From DASXMT01 sp035552655 (lineage in GTDB: Bacteria; Actinomycetota; Acidimicrobiia; Acidimicrobiales; RAAP-2), in assembly GCA_035552655.1 (NCBI GenBank), contig DASZLD010000202.1, positions 1 through 64,000 of the forward strand: DNA of 64,000 nucleotides. Direction: 5' to 3'. Made by a program: the position numbers and the translations under genes. Every line of letters starts with the position of its first letter. Within the stretch, counting starts at the first letter, position 1. The notes below the pieces were generated by a model. The model was not told where the DNA came from and did no database searches. It saw nothing but the letters and a program-made list of their open reading frames with translations. Shown here piece after piece: positions 7,351 through 14,558 of the stretch.

Positions 7351-7992
7351 TCAGCCGTCCTCGGCCAGGGGCACGGCCATGTGGGCCAGCATCACCCGTA
7401 ACTGGTCACGAAGGAATGCCGGGTCCTCGGCCTCGAGGCCACCGGACTGGACCAGCAGCGGCTCGAAGAGCAGCCAGCCCATGGCCAGCGCTGCGCCCTG
7501 GCTGGCCCGGATGCGGGCCGAGCGGTCATCCAGGCCGCCGACGTCTCGGGCCAACGCGGCCAGCTGCACCAGGATGGGGTGTGAGGCGGGCAAGGGCGTC
7601 GAATCCGACCCCTCGAGTATGACCCGCCCCAGGATCCTGGTGTAGGTGAGCGTGGGGCTGTCCTGGTCCATCGCCGTTCCCGCAGCCAACGACGATCTGG
7701 CCTTGCTGGACAGGTCGTCGAGCACCGCCTGGACCAGGGCCTGCTTCGACCCAAAGTAGTGATGGACCAGCCCGTGGTTGACCCCGGCCAGCCTGGCGAT
7801 CTCCCGGACCGACACTGATCCGGGATTTCGCCGATCGAAGAGCTGGGTCGCCGCCTCGATGAGAGCGGCTTCGGTGGCCGCCCGGTCGTAGGACCGGTGG
7901 GCCTCGCTCCCGTTGGTGTCGGCCGGGTTCGTCTCCAGGTCAGAGCCCTGCGGGAGGTCCTGGTCGCGTTCGATTCGATCGACGACGGCCAT
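7351..7992 (-). CDS. TetR-family transcriptional regulator
   Basis: A 213-residue protein. The helix-turn-helix is at about residues 40-90: ALIEAATQLFDRRNPGSVSV, then REIARLAGVNHGLVHHYFGS, a canonical TetR DNA-binding domain. The C-terminal helical domain would bind a ligand that releases it from DNA. The N-terminal ~35 residues before the HTH are polar and may be disordered. It converges on the radical SAM gene (15-base gap) and is divergent from the DUF1214 gene at 8232-8888, with operator-like repeats between them. It is therefore the likely repressor of that gene and of itself. ATG 7992 is the first available start in frame, and no good Shine-Dalgarno is seen. Confidence 0.88.
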   Translation of the reverse strand: MAVVDRIERDQDLPQGSDLETNPADTNGSEAHRSYDRAATEAALIEAATQLFDRRNPGSVSVREIARLAGVNHGLVHHYFGSKQALVQAVLDDLSSKARSSLAAGTAMDQDSPTLTYTRILGRVILEGSDSTPLPASHPILVQLAALARDVGGLDDRSARIRASQGAALAMGWLLFEPLLVQSGGLEAEDPAFLRDQLRVMLAHMAVPLAEDG

Positions 7993-8129
7993 GTCAGGCT
8001 GCGGCCACGAGCTGGAGCGGGCCCGGGAGGATCGAGGGGTCGCCCACCCGCGGCCGGCCCACCGGTGCTCGTTTCGGGCCAGCTACAGGGAACATCGAGT
8101 TTTCCTCGCTCGTTGACGACATAAGTCAT

Positions 8130-8156
8130 ATTATACACTTGACTAACTCGTTTCAA
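8130..8156 (-). promoter_or_regulatory. Putative promoter of the TetR gene
   Basis: On the minus strand TTGAAA (8156-8151) is followed after 15 bases by a consensus TATAAT (8135-8130). Transcription would start near 8123 and leave a leader of about 130 bases before the ATG at 7992. The spacing is short, but the -10 box is perfect, which is rare in this GC-rich window. It overlaps operator repeat 1. Confidence 0.5.
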
Positions 8157-8197
8157 CTCTTTAGGGTGGCCAGAGGAGTTATACACCCGACTAAGTC
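8131..8197 (+). promoter_or_regulatory. Direct-repeat operators flanking the DUF1214 promoter
   Basis: Two 19-base direct repeats match at 16 of 19 positions: TTATACACTTGACTAACTC at 8131-8149 and TTATACACCCGACTAAGTC at 8179-8197. Repeat 1 covers the -35 box of the plus-strand promoter (8139-8167) and the -10 of the minus-strand one. Repeat 2 sits just after the predicted start of transcription. An inverted TAAGTCA half-site at 8122-8128 also faces TTGACTAA. This layout fits repression of both divergent genes by the adjacent TetR protein. Confidence 0.6.
8139..8167 (+). promoter_or_regulatory. Promoter of the DUF1214 gene
   Basis: TTGACT (8139-8144) and TAGGGT (8162-8167) are separated by exactly 17 bases, a strong sigma-70-type promoter by actinobacterial standards. 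Transcription would start near 8174, giving a leader of about 58 bases that ends in a GAGGAGGG ribosome binding site before ATG 8232. Confidence 0.6.
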
Positions 8198-8231
8198 TCT
8201 TGAACACCCTCAACCCCCTGAGGAGGGCCCG

Positions 8232-8888
8232 ATGTGGAACCCAGTGCGTGACCTGCAGGAGAACAACGGACACGACATCGAGGTCTCGGCCCGCCGCCGG
8301 CAGCTCGAACCCACGACGGGCAGATCAGCCCAGGCCAGTGCCACTTTTCGGGCCAGCACCAGCCGCGGGATCGGGGTGTCCGACCAGCTCGGATTCCGCC
8401 CCCTGCACCGCTGGACGGTTCCACCGCTCACCGAGGGACAATCCGGAGGGGATGCCGCTCTGCCCGCCCTGGTCACCCAAATCGGCCTGGTGGCCACACA
8501 GGTGGACGAGAACATCTACTCGACGACCTACCAGCACGTCGACGGGGCGGCACTCAACGGTTCTCGTCGCTACGAGATCCAGTTCGATCCGGCCGAACTG
8601 GCCGATGCGGACCAGTTCTGGTCACTCACCATGTACGGCGCCGATTGCGACCTGACCGAGAAGCGCATCGACCGCTACTCGGTGGGGGATCGCACGCCAT
8701 GGCTCCGGACCGACGGCGACGGGAACATGACCCTGGTGCTCCAGCACGAGCGGCCCGACGACGAAGGGGTGCTCAACTGGCTGCCGGCACCCGAGGGGCA
8801 GTTCTGCCTGGTCTTTCGGGCCTACGGGCCCGGCCGCTCGATCATCGACGGCGAGTGGACCCCGCCGGCCGTGCGCATGGTGGCCTAA
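8232..8888 (+). CDS. DUF1214-domain protein
   Basis: A 218-residue protein starting at ATG 8232 (MWNPVRDLQENNG), seven bases after GAGGAGGG. The C-terminal ~120 residues match DUF1214: YEIQFDPAELADADQFWSLT, YSVGDRTPWLRTDGDGNMTL, LNWLPAPEGQFCLVFRAYGP, with the conserved late WLPAP. Many DUF1214 proteins also carry a DUF1254 domain and are 300-470 residues long. This one has only the C-terminal domain plus a short N-terminal region of unclear origin. Biochemical function is unknown, and the family is often found with catabolic or envelope genes. Its divergent TetR neighbour and operators suggest inducible expression. Confidence 0.75.
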   Translation: MWNPVRDLQENNGHDIEVSARRRQLEPTTGRSAQASATFRASTSRGIGVSDQLGFRPLHRWTVPPLTEGQSGGDAALPALVTQIGLVATQVDENIYSTTYQHVDGAALNGSRRYEIQFDPAELADADQFWSLTMYGADCDLTEKRIDRYSVGDRTPWLRTDGDGNMTLVLQHERPDDEGVLNWLPAPEGQFCLVFRAYGPGRSIIDGEWTPPAVRMVA

Positions 8889-9171
8889 AAGGCTGTTGAA
8901 CCAGGCTGCTTCCGACGTAGCCTGCATTCCGCAAGCCTGAGTATGGCCGAAGATGGTTGAAGTTGGCCGCCCTGGTTGGGCAGAGCCCAAGGTGAGGTGC
9001 CTCTTTTTGCCGGCCAGGGCTTGCATGCCCTTGATCAGGTGAGGCTGATCGTCCACGCTCCTTGTTGGGAAATCCCGAGCTGGCCGACTCCCGTTCCGGA
9101 ATAAAGATAGTTAATTCTACCTTTAATAGGGATGCGATCTCTGCGTAGGAGATCACCAGGAGGTCGGGACC
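8889..9171. other. 283-base intergenic stretch, no gene recognised; AT-richer 3' end
   Basis: No convincing coding frame is present. The first two thirds have mixed composition. The last third (about 9100-9150) contains an AT-rich run with AAAGATAGTTAATTCTACC and TTTAATAGGG, unlike the surrounding DNA, and probably holds the promoter of the SDR-QueA-like operon that starts at 9172. I looked for transposase remnants in all frames and saw none I could name. Confidence 0.5.
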
Positions 9172-9894
9172 ATGGCCACGGCAATCGTCACCGGAGCATC
9201 GCAGGGGTTGGGAGCGGCGTTGGCCGCCGACCTGGCCGAGGCCGGCTGGTCCGTCGTCATCGACGCCCGCCACGGCATCCCGTTGGAGGAGGCGGCCGCG
9301 GCGATCCGGCCGCGGGCCAGGGCCGGCGCCCAGGTGATCACCGTGGTCGGAGACGTCACCGACCCGGAGCATCGACGCCGGCTGGTGGCTGCGGCCCGAT
9401 CCCTCGGCCGCGTGGACCTGGTGGTGAACAACGCCAGCACGCTCGGCCCTTCTCCTCTGCCCCGTCTCGACTCCGTCCCCCTCCAATCGTTGCGCCAGGT
9501 CTTCGACGTCAACGTCGTGGCTCCACTGGCCCTGGTCCAAGAGGCCATGGCCCCCCTCCTGGCCTCGCCCGATCCGCGGGTGGTCAACGTGACCTCCGAC
9601 GCCGCCGTCGAGGCCTATGACGGATGGGGCGGCTACGGGTCGTCCAAAGCGGCACTCGACCACCTCAGCGCGGTGCTGGCCGCAGAGAACCCCCGGCTCC
9701 GGGTGTGGGCCTTCGATCCGGGCGACATGCGGACCCAGATGCACCAGGACGCGTTCCCCGGAGAGGACATCTCCGACCGGCCCGATCCGTCGGCGGTGGT
9801 CCCCGTACTGCTCGACCTGATTGCCGGGGAGCGTCCCAGTGGTCGGTATCGAGCGATCGACCTACAGGGCGCGAGTGCCGGGAGCCGGCCATGA
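9172..9894 (+). CDS. Short-chain dehydrogenase/reductase (SDR), first gene of QueA-like operon
   Basis: A 240-residue SDR. TGASQGLG is at residues 7-14, NNAS after VDLVV, and the active-site segment reads VVNVTSDAA...GGYGSSKAALD with Ser, Tyr and Lys in place. It lacks the usual C-terminal DGG ending and finishes GRYRAIDLQG. ATG 9172 follows AGGAGG nine bases upstream. Its stop overlaps the start of the QueA-like gene (ATGA at 9891-9894), so translation is coupled. The link with a QueA-like enzyme suggests the two act on the same small molecule. Confidence 0.85.
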   Translation: MATAIVTGASQGLGAALAADLAEAGWSVVIDARHGIPLEEAAAAIRPRARAGAQVITVVGDVTDPEHRRRLVAAARSLGRVDLVVNNASTLGPSPLPRLDSVPLQSLRQVFDVNVVAPLALVQEAMAPLLASPDPRVVNVTSDAAVEAYDGWGGYGSSKAALDHLSAVLAAENPRLRVWAFDPGDMRTQMHQDAFPGEDISDRPDPSAVVPVLLDLIAGERPSGRYRAIDLQGASAGSRP

Positions 9895-10949
9895 CCGCCA
9901 TCGCCGACCGACGGCTCAGCGGGTTACCCGTCTTCGACCTCCCACCCGAGCTCGAGGCCTCGTCCCCGCCCGAGGCCCGCGGGCTCACCCGGGACGCAGT
10001 CAGGATGCTGGTGGCCGACCGGTCGAACGGGTCCCTGGTGGACACCAGCTTCTCGGAGCTCCCCCACATGCTCCGCTCCGGCGACCTGGTGGTCATCAAC
10101 ACCTCGGGAACCTTGGCCGCCGAGATCCCCGGAACCGACGCTCAGGGCCGGGAGATCGATGTGCACCTGTCCACCCAGCTTCCCGCCGAACTGTGGACGG
10201 TCGAGGTGAGGCGGGCGGGCCAGCCGGTCTTCGACGCCACCGCCGGCCAGTCGATTCAGCTTCCGGCCGGCGGGCAGGCCGTGCTGTTGACCCCGTACGC
10301 CGAGCACCCGGCCGGCGTTCGCCTCTGGGTGGCCAAGCTGGACGTGCCCGAGCGGCTGCACACCTATCTCGCCGCCCACGGACGGCCCATCCGCTACGGG
10401 TACGTACAGGGCAGCTGGCCCATCTCGGCCTACCAGAACGTCTACGTCACCGAGCCCGGATCGGCCGAGATGCCCAGCGCCGGTCGGCCGTTCACCCCCG
10501 AGATGCTGACCCGCCTGGTGGCGGGCGGGATCGGGGTCAGCCCCATCGTGCTCCACACCGGGGTGGCGTCGCTCGAGGCCTCCGAACCTCCCTATCCCGA
10601 GTACTACCGGGTCCCGGCCCCGACGGCCAGCCGAGTCAACCAAACCCGATACGACGGCGGCCGGGTCATCGCCGTGGGGACGACGGTGGTGCGAGCATTG
10701 GAGACGGTGGTGGACGAACATGGGACGGTGCACCCCGGCGACGGTTGGACCAACACCATCATCACCCCGGACCGGACCGTACGCGCCCTCGACGGGCTGC
10801 TCACCGGCTGGCACGAACCGGAGGCCTCGCACCTGGCCATGCTGGAGGCAGTGGCCGGCCGGGAACTGCTGGAGCGGTCCTACGCCATGGCCCTCGAACG
10901 TGGCTACCTGTGGCACGAGTTCGGCGACGTGCACCTGGTGCTTCGGTGA
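9891..10949 (+). CDS. QueA-like S-adenosylmethionine:tRNA ribosyltransferase-isomerase homologue
   Basis: A 352-residue protein of the QueA family, close to the normal length. Family features include the N-terminal DLPPELEA..PPEARG.TRDAVRMLV segment, DLVVINTSGTLAAEI, the RPIRYGYV strand, ALETVVDEHG and a C-terminal Y..A...GYLWHEFGD ending close to the usual YRFYSFGD. Classical QueA transfers the ribosyl of SAM to preQ1 in tRNA. Several motifs here diverge (for example NTSGTL where QueA usually has NDTKVIPARL, and YLWHEFGD for YRFYSYGD), and no other queuosine gene is nearby. It may therefore be a paralogue with another substrate. It is coupled by overlaps to the SDR before it and the regulator after it. 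Confidence 0.8.
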   Translation: MTAIADRRLSGLPVFDLPPELEASSPPEARGLTRDAVRMLVADRSNGSLVDTSFSELPHMLRSGDLVVINTSGTLAAEIPGTDAQGREIDVHLSTQLPAELWTVEVRRAGQPVFDATAGQSIQLPAGGQAVLLTPYAEHPAGVRLWVAKLDVPERLHTYLAAHGRPIRYGYVQGSWPISAYQNVYVTEPGSAEMPSAGRPFTPEMLTRLVAGGIGVSPIVLHTGVASLEASEPPYPEYYRVPAPTASRVNQTRYDGGRVIAVGTTVVRALETVVDEHGTVHPGDGWTNTIITPDRTVRALDGLLTGWHEPEASHLAMLEAVAGRELLERSYAMALERGYLWHEFGDVHLVLR

Positions 10950-11614
10950 CCGAGGGGGAGCACATCTCCGAACCGCCGCTGGCCACCATGCCCTCGACCC
11001 GGCGCGCCATCCTCACCTCCCTCAAGCGCCACGGCGACCGCGAGGCCCGGGACCTGGCCACCGAGCTGGGCCTCACCGTCGCCGCCGTCCGCCAGCAGCT
11101 CGTCCGCCTCGACGACGACGGGCTGGTGACCCATCATCGCCAGACCGAGGGTCGGGGACGCCCGATCCACCGCTACCAGCTCACCCCGGCAGCCGAGGTA
11201 CTGTTCCCTAAGCGGTACGGGGACCTGACCACCGAGCTCCTGGGCTACCTGGGCGGCCCGACCAGCGATCGAGTCGACGACCTCTTCGAGCAGCGGCGCC
11301 AGCGCCGGCTGGACGGCGCCCGGCCCCGCCTGGCCGGACTGACCCTGGACGAGCAGGTCAAGGAGCTGGCCCGCATCCTCGACGAGGATGGCTACCTGGC
11401 CGACGTGGAACCGTGGGACGACGGTTGGCGGATCGTCGAGCACAACTGCGCCATCCTCTCGGTGGCATCGGGATTCCGTCAGGCGTGCCGCAGCGAGATC
11501 GCTTTCATCCGGGACTCCCTTCCCGATGCCGAAGTGACCCGGGTCTCGCACATCCTCGACGGCGCCCACGTGTGCGCCTACGAGGTCCGGCCCCGGGCCG
11601 TCGTCGGGGCTTGA
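10946..11614 (+). CDS. SufR-like helix-turn-helix regulator with three conserved cysteines
   Basis: A 222-residue protein. A winged helix at about residues 15-85 reads TRRAILTSLKRHGDREARDL, LGLTVAAVRQQLVRLDDDGL and GRGRPIHRYQLT. The C-terminal domain holds Cys168, Cys181 and Cys210 (EHNCAIL, FRQACRSE, HVCAYEV), with the 13- and 29-residue spacing I associate with the Fe-S-binding cysteines of SufR-type repressors. A cluster-sensing role is an inference. The GTG start overlaps the QueA-like stop (GTGA, 10946-10949), so it is the third gene of a tight operon and may autoregulate it. Confidence 0.8.
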   Translation: MTEGEHISEPPLATMPSTRRAILTSLKRHGDREARDLATELGLTVAAVRQQLVRLDDDGLVTHHRQTEGRGRPIHRYQLTPAAEVLFPKRYGDLTTELLGYLGGPTSDRVDDLFEQRRQRRLDGARPRLAGLTLDEQVKELARILDEDGYLADVEPWDDGWRIVEHNCAILSVASGFRQACRSEIAFIRDSLPDAEVTRVSHILDGAHVCAYEVRPRAVVGA

Positions 11615-11696
11615 CGACGCGGGACCGAACGAGTTGACGAATCGTCCGAGCGGGAGACATGGTTGGAGACCGTGTCCGCAGTGACTGCAGTCCTCC

Positions 11697-12797
11697 GTGA
11701 GCGTCGTCCCCGAGTCTTCTGACCAGGCCGCTTCCCCAGACGCTCCGGGGGAGGACGAGCCCCGCCTTCTCTCCTGGAAGGCGGTGGTCAAGCGGGCCAT
11801 CGTCATTGTCATTGCCGGCCTGGCCCTCTATCTGGTGGCGCCCAAAGTCATCGACGTCTTCACCTCGTTTCCCCAACTGGCCAGCGTCGACTTCATCTGG
11901 TTGGGGGCCGCGGTGGTCGCCCAGGTTGCCCATTTCGCCTGTACGTTCGCCCTCCAGCGGATCGCCCTGCGCACCAAGGCCTGGTTCCCGGTGGTCACCG
12001 CCCAGCTGGCCGGCAACTCCATCAGCCTGATCATGCCCGGCGGAGCCGCAGCGGGAGCGGCGGTGCAATTCCGGATGCTGGCCACCAGCGGCATGGACGC
12101 CGGAGAAGCGGTCGGGGGCCTCACCGCCTTCTCGCTGCTCGGGGTGGCCGGGCTCCTGGCCCTTCCGGTCTTTGCCCTCCCCGCCATCCTCTTCGGTACT
12201 CCCATCAACCGAAACCTGTTCGATGCCGCCCTGTTGGGCATCGTCGGCTTCGTCCTGTTCGCCGGCTTCGCCACCACGGTCCTGCTGACCGACCGGCCCC
12301 TCCGACTGCTGGGGCGGGCCATCGAGTGGGCGCGCAACCGCATCCTCCGCCACCGAGTCCCCCTGACCGGACTCGGGCGTCAACTGCTGAAGCAGCGCGA
12401 TCTCATCCGCGGCGTCCTGGGCGAGCAGTGGTGGCAGGCCGTCTTGTTGTCCGCCGGTCGCCTGGTGTTCGACTTCCTGTGCCTGCTCTGCGCGCTGCGA
12501 GCGGTGGGCAGCCGACCGAGTCCGGCCCTGGTCCTGATCGCCTACGCCGTGACCGGCATCATCGGCATGATCCCCATCACCCCCGGAGGGCTGGGCATCG
12601 TCGAGGCCAGCCTGAGTGGGTTCTTGGTCCTGGCCGGCGTCGATTCGGGCGAGGCCGTGCTGGCCACGCTGGCCTACCGGCTGGCCTCGTACTGGCTTCC
12701 CCTGCTGGCCGGGCCCGCCGCCTACGCCGTCTTCAAGCGGCGGTACCGGCACGCGCCCCCGTCGTCGGCCGACAAGGCCGAGGCCATGCCGGCCTGA
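11697..12797 (+). CDS. UPF0104 / lysylphosphatidylglycerol-synthase-TM-like membrane protein
   Basis: A 366-residue integral membrane protein with about eight hydrophobic segments, starting near residues 33-50 and ending near 330-348. The pattern SISLIMPGGAAAGAAVQFRML, GIIGMIPITPGGLGIVEASL and a basic C-terminus matches the UPF0104/AglD2/MprF-TM family of lipid flippase-like or glycosyltransferase-associated proteins. The actual substrate is unknown. GTG 11697 (MSVVPES) is the chosen start, and the Shine-Dalgarno is unclear. It converges on a small membrane protein gene, 22 bases away. Confidence 0.75.
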   Translation: MSVVPESSDQAASPDAPGEDEPRLLSWKAVVKRAIVIVIAGLALYLVAPKVIDVFTSFPQLASVDFIWLGAAVVAQVAHFACTFALQRIALRTKAWFPVVTAQLAGNSISLIMPGGAAAGAAVQFRMLATSGMDAGEAVGGLTAFSLLGVAGLLALPVFALPAILFGTPINRNLFDAALLGIVGFVLFAGFATTVLLTDRPLRLLGRAIEWARNRILRHRVPLTGLGRQLLKQRDLIRGVLGEQWWQAVLLSAGRLVFDFLCLLCALRAVGSRPSPALVLIAYAVTGIIGMIPITPGGLGIVEASLSGFLVLAGVDSGEAVLATLAYRLASYWLPLLAGPAAYAVFKRRYRHAPPSSADKAEAMPA

Positions 12798-12819
12798 GCC
12801 GGTCGGCACCGGGCCGGCG

Positions 12820-13383
12820 TCAGAGGATGAACTTGATGGCCAGGATCCCGGCACACATGAGCAAGCAGGTGGCGACCTGCCCGGCCAGCGCCTTGCCTCC
12901 CAGATGACCCCGAGCCGCGGCGATGGCCTCGAACACGAGGAGGAGGACGATGGACGAGACCAGCGCAGCGATGACGGCCTCATGGGACGAGGCGCCAAAG
13001 GCCAGGGCGACGAGGAAGACCACGATCTCGGTCAGTCCTCCCCTGACGATCGTCCACTGCCGGCCCAGCTCCCCGAGGACCCCGTGGATGGGCGGATCAT
13101 CGGGACGGGGCGTGAGGCGGGCAGCCAAGGTATAGGCATAAGCGTGGGCCAGCCAGTAAACGATGAGGGTCCCGACCACCGCGGCGATGTCCTGCACGGC
13201 GGGTTTGGCCTCGGTGCTCTCGGCGGCGAAGAGCACCCCGACGGCCAGAGTGCCGTACACCGTGCCCACCGGGTTGGACGCCGGCAGGAGGAAGTTGGCG
13301 ATCGCCGCGGCCACCGGCCGTCCACGACCGGCACTCTCTGCTCCGACCTCACCTGCGCTCACCTGGACAGCTCCCAGCTCCAA
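12820..13383 (-). CDS. Small integral membrane protein of unknown function
   Basis: A 187-residue hydrophobic protein with about five predicted membrane segments (near residues 40-53, 64-85, 117-130, 136-156 and 166-186) and a loop carrying RPDDPPIHGVLGELGRQW. I do not recognise the family. The pattern of VQDIAAVVGTLIVYWLAHAYA suggests a conserved actinobacterial membrane protein. It stands alone on the minus strand, 50 bases upstream of the end of the phosphotransferase gene. No signal peptide or catalytic motif is visible. Confidence 0.7.
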   Translation of the reverse strand: MELGAVQVSAGEVGAESAGRGRPVAAAIANFLLPASNPVGTVYGTLAVGVLFAAESTEAKPAVQDIAAVVGTLIVYWLAHAYAYTLAARLTPRPDDPPIHGVLGELGRQWTIVRGGLTEIVVFLVALAFGASSHEAVIAALVSSIVLLLVFEAIAAARGHLGGKALAGQVATCLLMCAGILAIKFIL

Positions 13384-13433
13384 CGACGAATGAGCCCAGC
13401 ACGTTACCCGGCGATCAGCGGTTGGGAGCCCGC

Positions 13434-14546
13434 CTACCAGTAGACGCCGTCGAGCATCCGGCGCAGATGGGCGTGGTGGGCGATGGCGTGATCGGGATCC
13501 TCGGGCATCTCCGCCTCGCCGAAGCGGATGGACCGCCGGGTGATCCGGAACATCACGATGCCGTGCCGGAGGGCGGCATAGGCGGTGTAGAAGTCGAGAT
13601 CGCGGGGTTCGTAGCCGGTCAGGGCCTCATAGGTCTCGGCCACGTCCTCCCGGCGCATGACATCGGGCAGACCGGGCATGCCCAGGTCCTCAACCATGTC
13701 CTGGAAGAAGCGGTGGATGTAGATCATCCAGCCCAGGTCGATCTCGCGGGGACCGATCGATACCATCTCCCAGTCGAGCACGGCGACGGGCGTGAAATCG
13801 CGGAACATCATGTTCCCGACGCGTGCGTCGCCCCAACTGAGGAATCCGTCATCCTCGTTCTCGGGCCAGTGCTCCTCGAGCCACTCGAATCCCCGTTCGA
13901 TCAGGGGAGACCGGACCCCATCGGACGCCACCCAGTCGTAGTAGACGCGCTGGTTCCGCACGTGGGCGCGCAGGTGGCTCTCCCCATCGGCGTTTTCGGC
14001 CAGGAAGCCGGCCGGCCCGTCCACGGTGAGCTGGTGGAGCGCAGCCACCACCTCGACGGCATGGCGTTGGAGCCGCAGGCGGTCCTCGGGATCGGCATCG
14101 AAGAACCAGTTGTCGCCGAAGGTGTAGGGCATCACATCGGGCGGGACGATGCCCTCGATCCGCTCCATCACGAAGAAGGGGACGCCGATGGCGTCGGTAC
14201 CCGTCTCCAGCCACAGCACCCGGGGGACGGGCACGTCGGTGTGCTCGGCTGCCAACTGCATGGCCTTGAACTGGCGCTCCATGTCGTAGACGCGAAACAC
14301 CGGATCGGCGCCGGGATCGGGGGCGATGCGGGCCACCAGCTGTCTGGGTTCGGCTTCCCCGGGCACGATCAGGTCGAAGAGCACGGTCTCCGACGACATC
14401 CCGTTGGATGCGGGGACGATGAGCTCGGACACGACGGCGCCGGGTGCCTTGGCCGCCACCCAGTCCTCCAGCTGTGATCGTAGGAGTTCGTAGTCGCGCG
14501 TCGACGTCGTCGGTCGTTCGCCGGTCGGCTCGTGGCTGATGGTCAT
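13434..14546 (-). CDS. Phosphotransferase (APH/ACAD10-type kinase) family protein
   Basis: A 370-residue protein with an aminoglycoside-phosphotransferase/choline-kinase fold. The N-lobe contains SETVLFDLIVPGE and QLVARIAP (putative ATP-binding Lys replaced by Arg context). The catalytic loop is FLSWGDARVGNMMF, a variant of the usual HGDxxxxN in which His is Trp. The DFG-equivalent is AVLDWEMVSIGPREIDLGWM. In actinobacteria and eukaryotes such kinases are often tied to hydroxyacyl-CoA metabolism (ACAD10/11-like). It lies 12 bases downstream of the lipocalin-like gene 14559-15512 and probably forms an operon with it. Confidence 0.85.
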   Translation of the reverse strand: MTISHEPTGERPTTSTRDYELLRSQLEDWVAAKAPGAVVSELIVPASNGMSSETVLFDLIVPGEAEPRQLVARIAPDPGADPVFRVYDMERQFKAMQLAAEHTDVPVPRVLWLETGTDAIGVPFFVMERIEGIVPPDVMPYTFGDNWFFDADPEDRLRLQRHAVEVVAALHQLTVDGPAGFLAENADGESHLRAHVRNQRVYYDWVASDGVRSPLIERGFEWLEEHWPENEDDGFLSWGDARVGNMMFRDFTPVAVLDWEMVSIGPREIDLGWMIYIHRFFQDMVEDLGMPGLPDVMRREDVAETYEALTGYEPRDLDFYTAYAALRHGIVMFRITRRSIRFGEAEMPEDPDHAIAHHAHLRRMLDGVYW

Positions 14547-14558
14547 GGGTACAACACC

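Noticed and set aside
8139..8231. An upstream TTG that would extend the DUF1214 protein by 31 residues
   Set aside because: It lies inside the operator and promoter region and has no ribosome binding site. The ATG at 8232 has GAGGAGGG at good spacing.
8889..9171. Transposase or IS remnant
   Set aside because: Reading all six frames gave no recognised transposase motif and no terminal inverted repeats or target duplication could be found.
11505..12998. A 497-residue minus-strand open frame over the UPF0104-like gene
   Set aside because: Composition is dominated by Gly, Gln, Asp and Glu with no domain. The plus-strand frame has membrane segments and family motifs.
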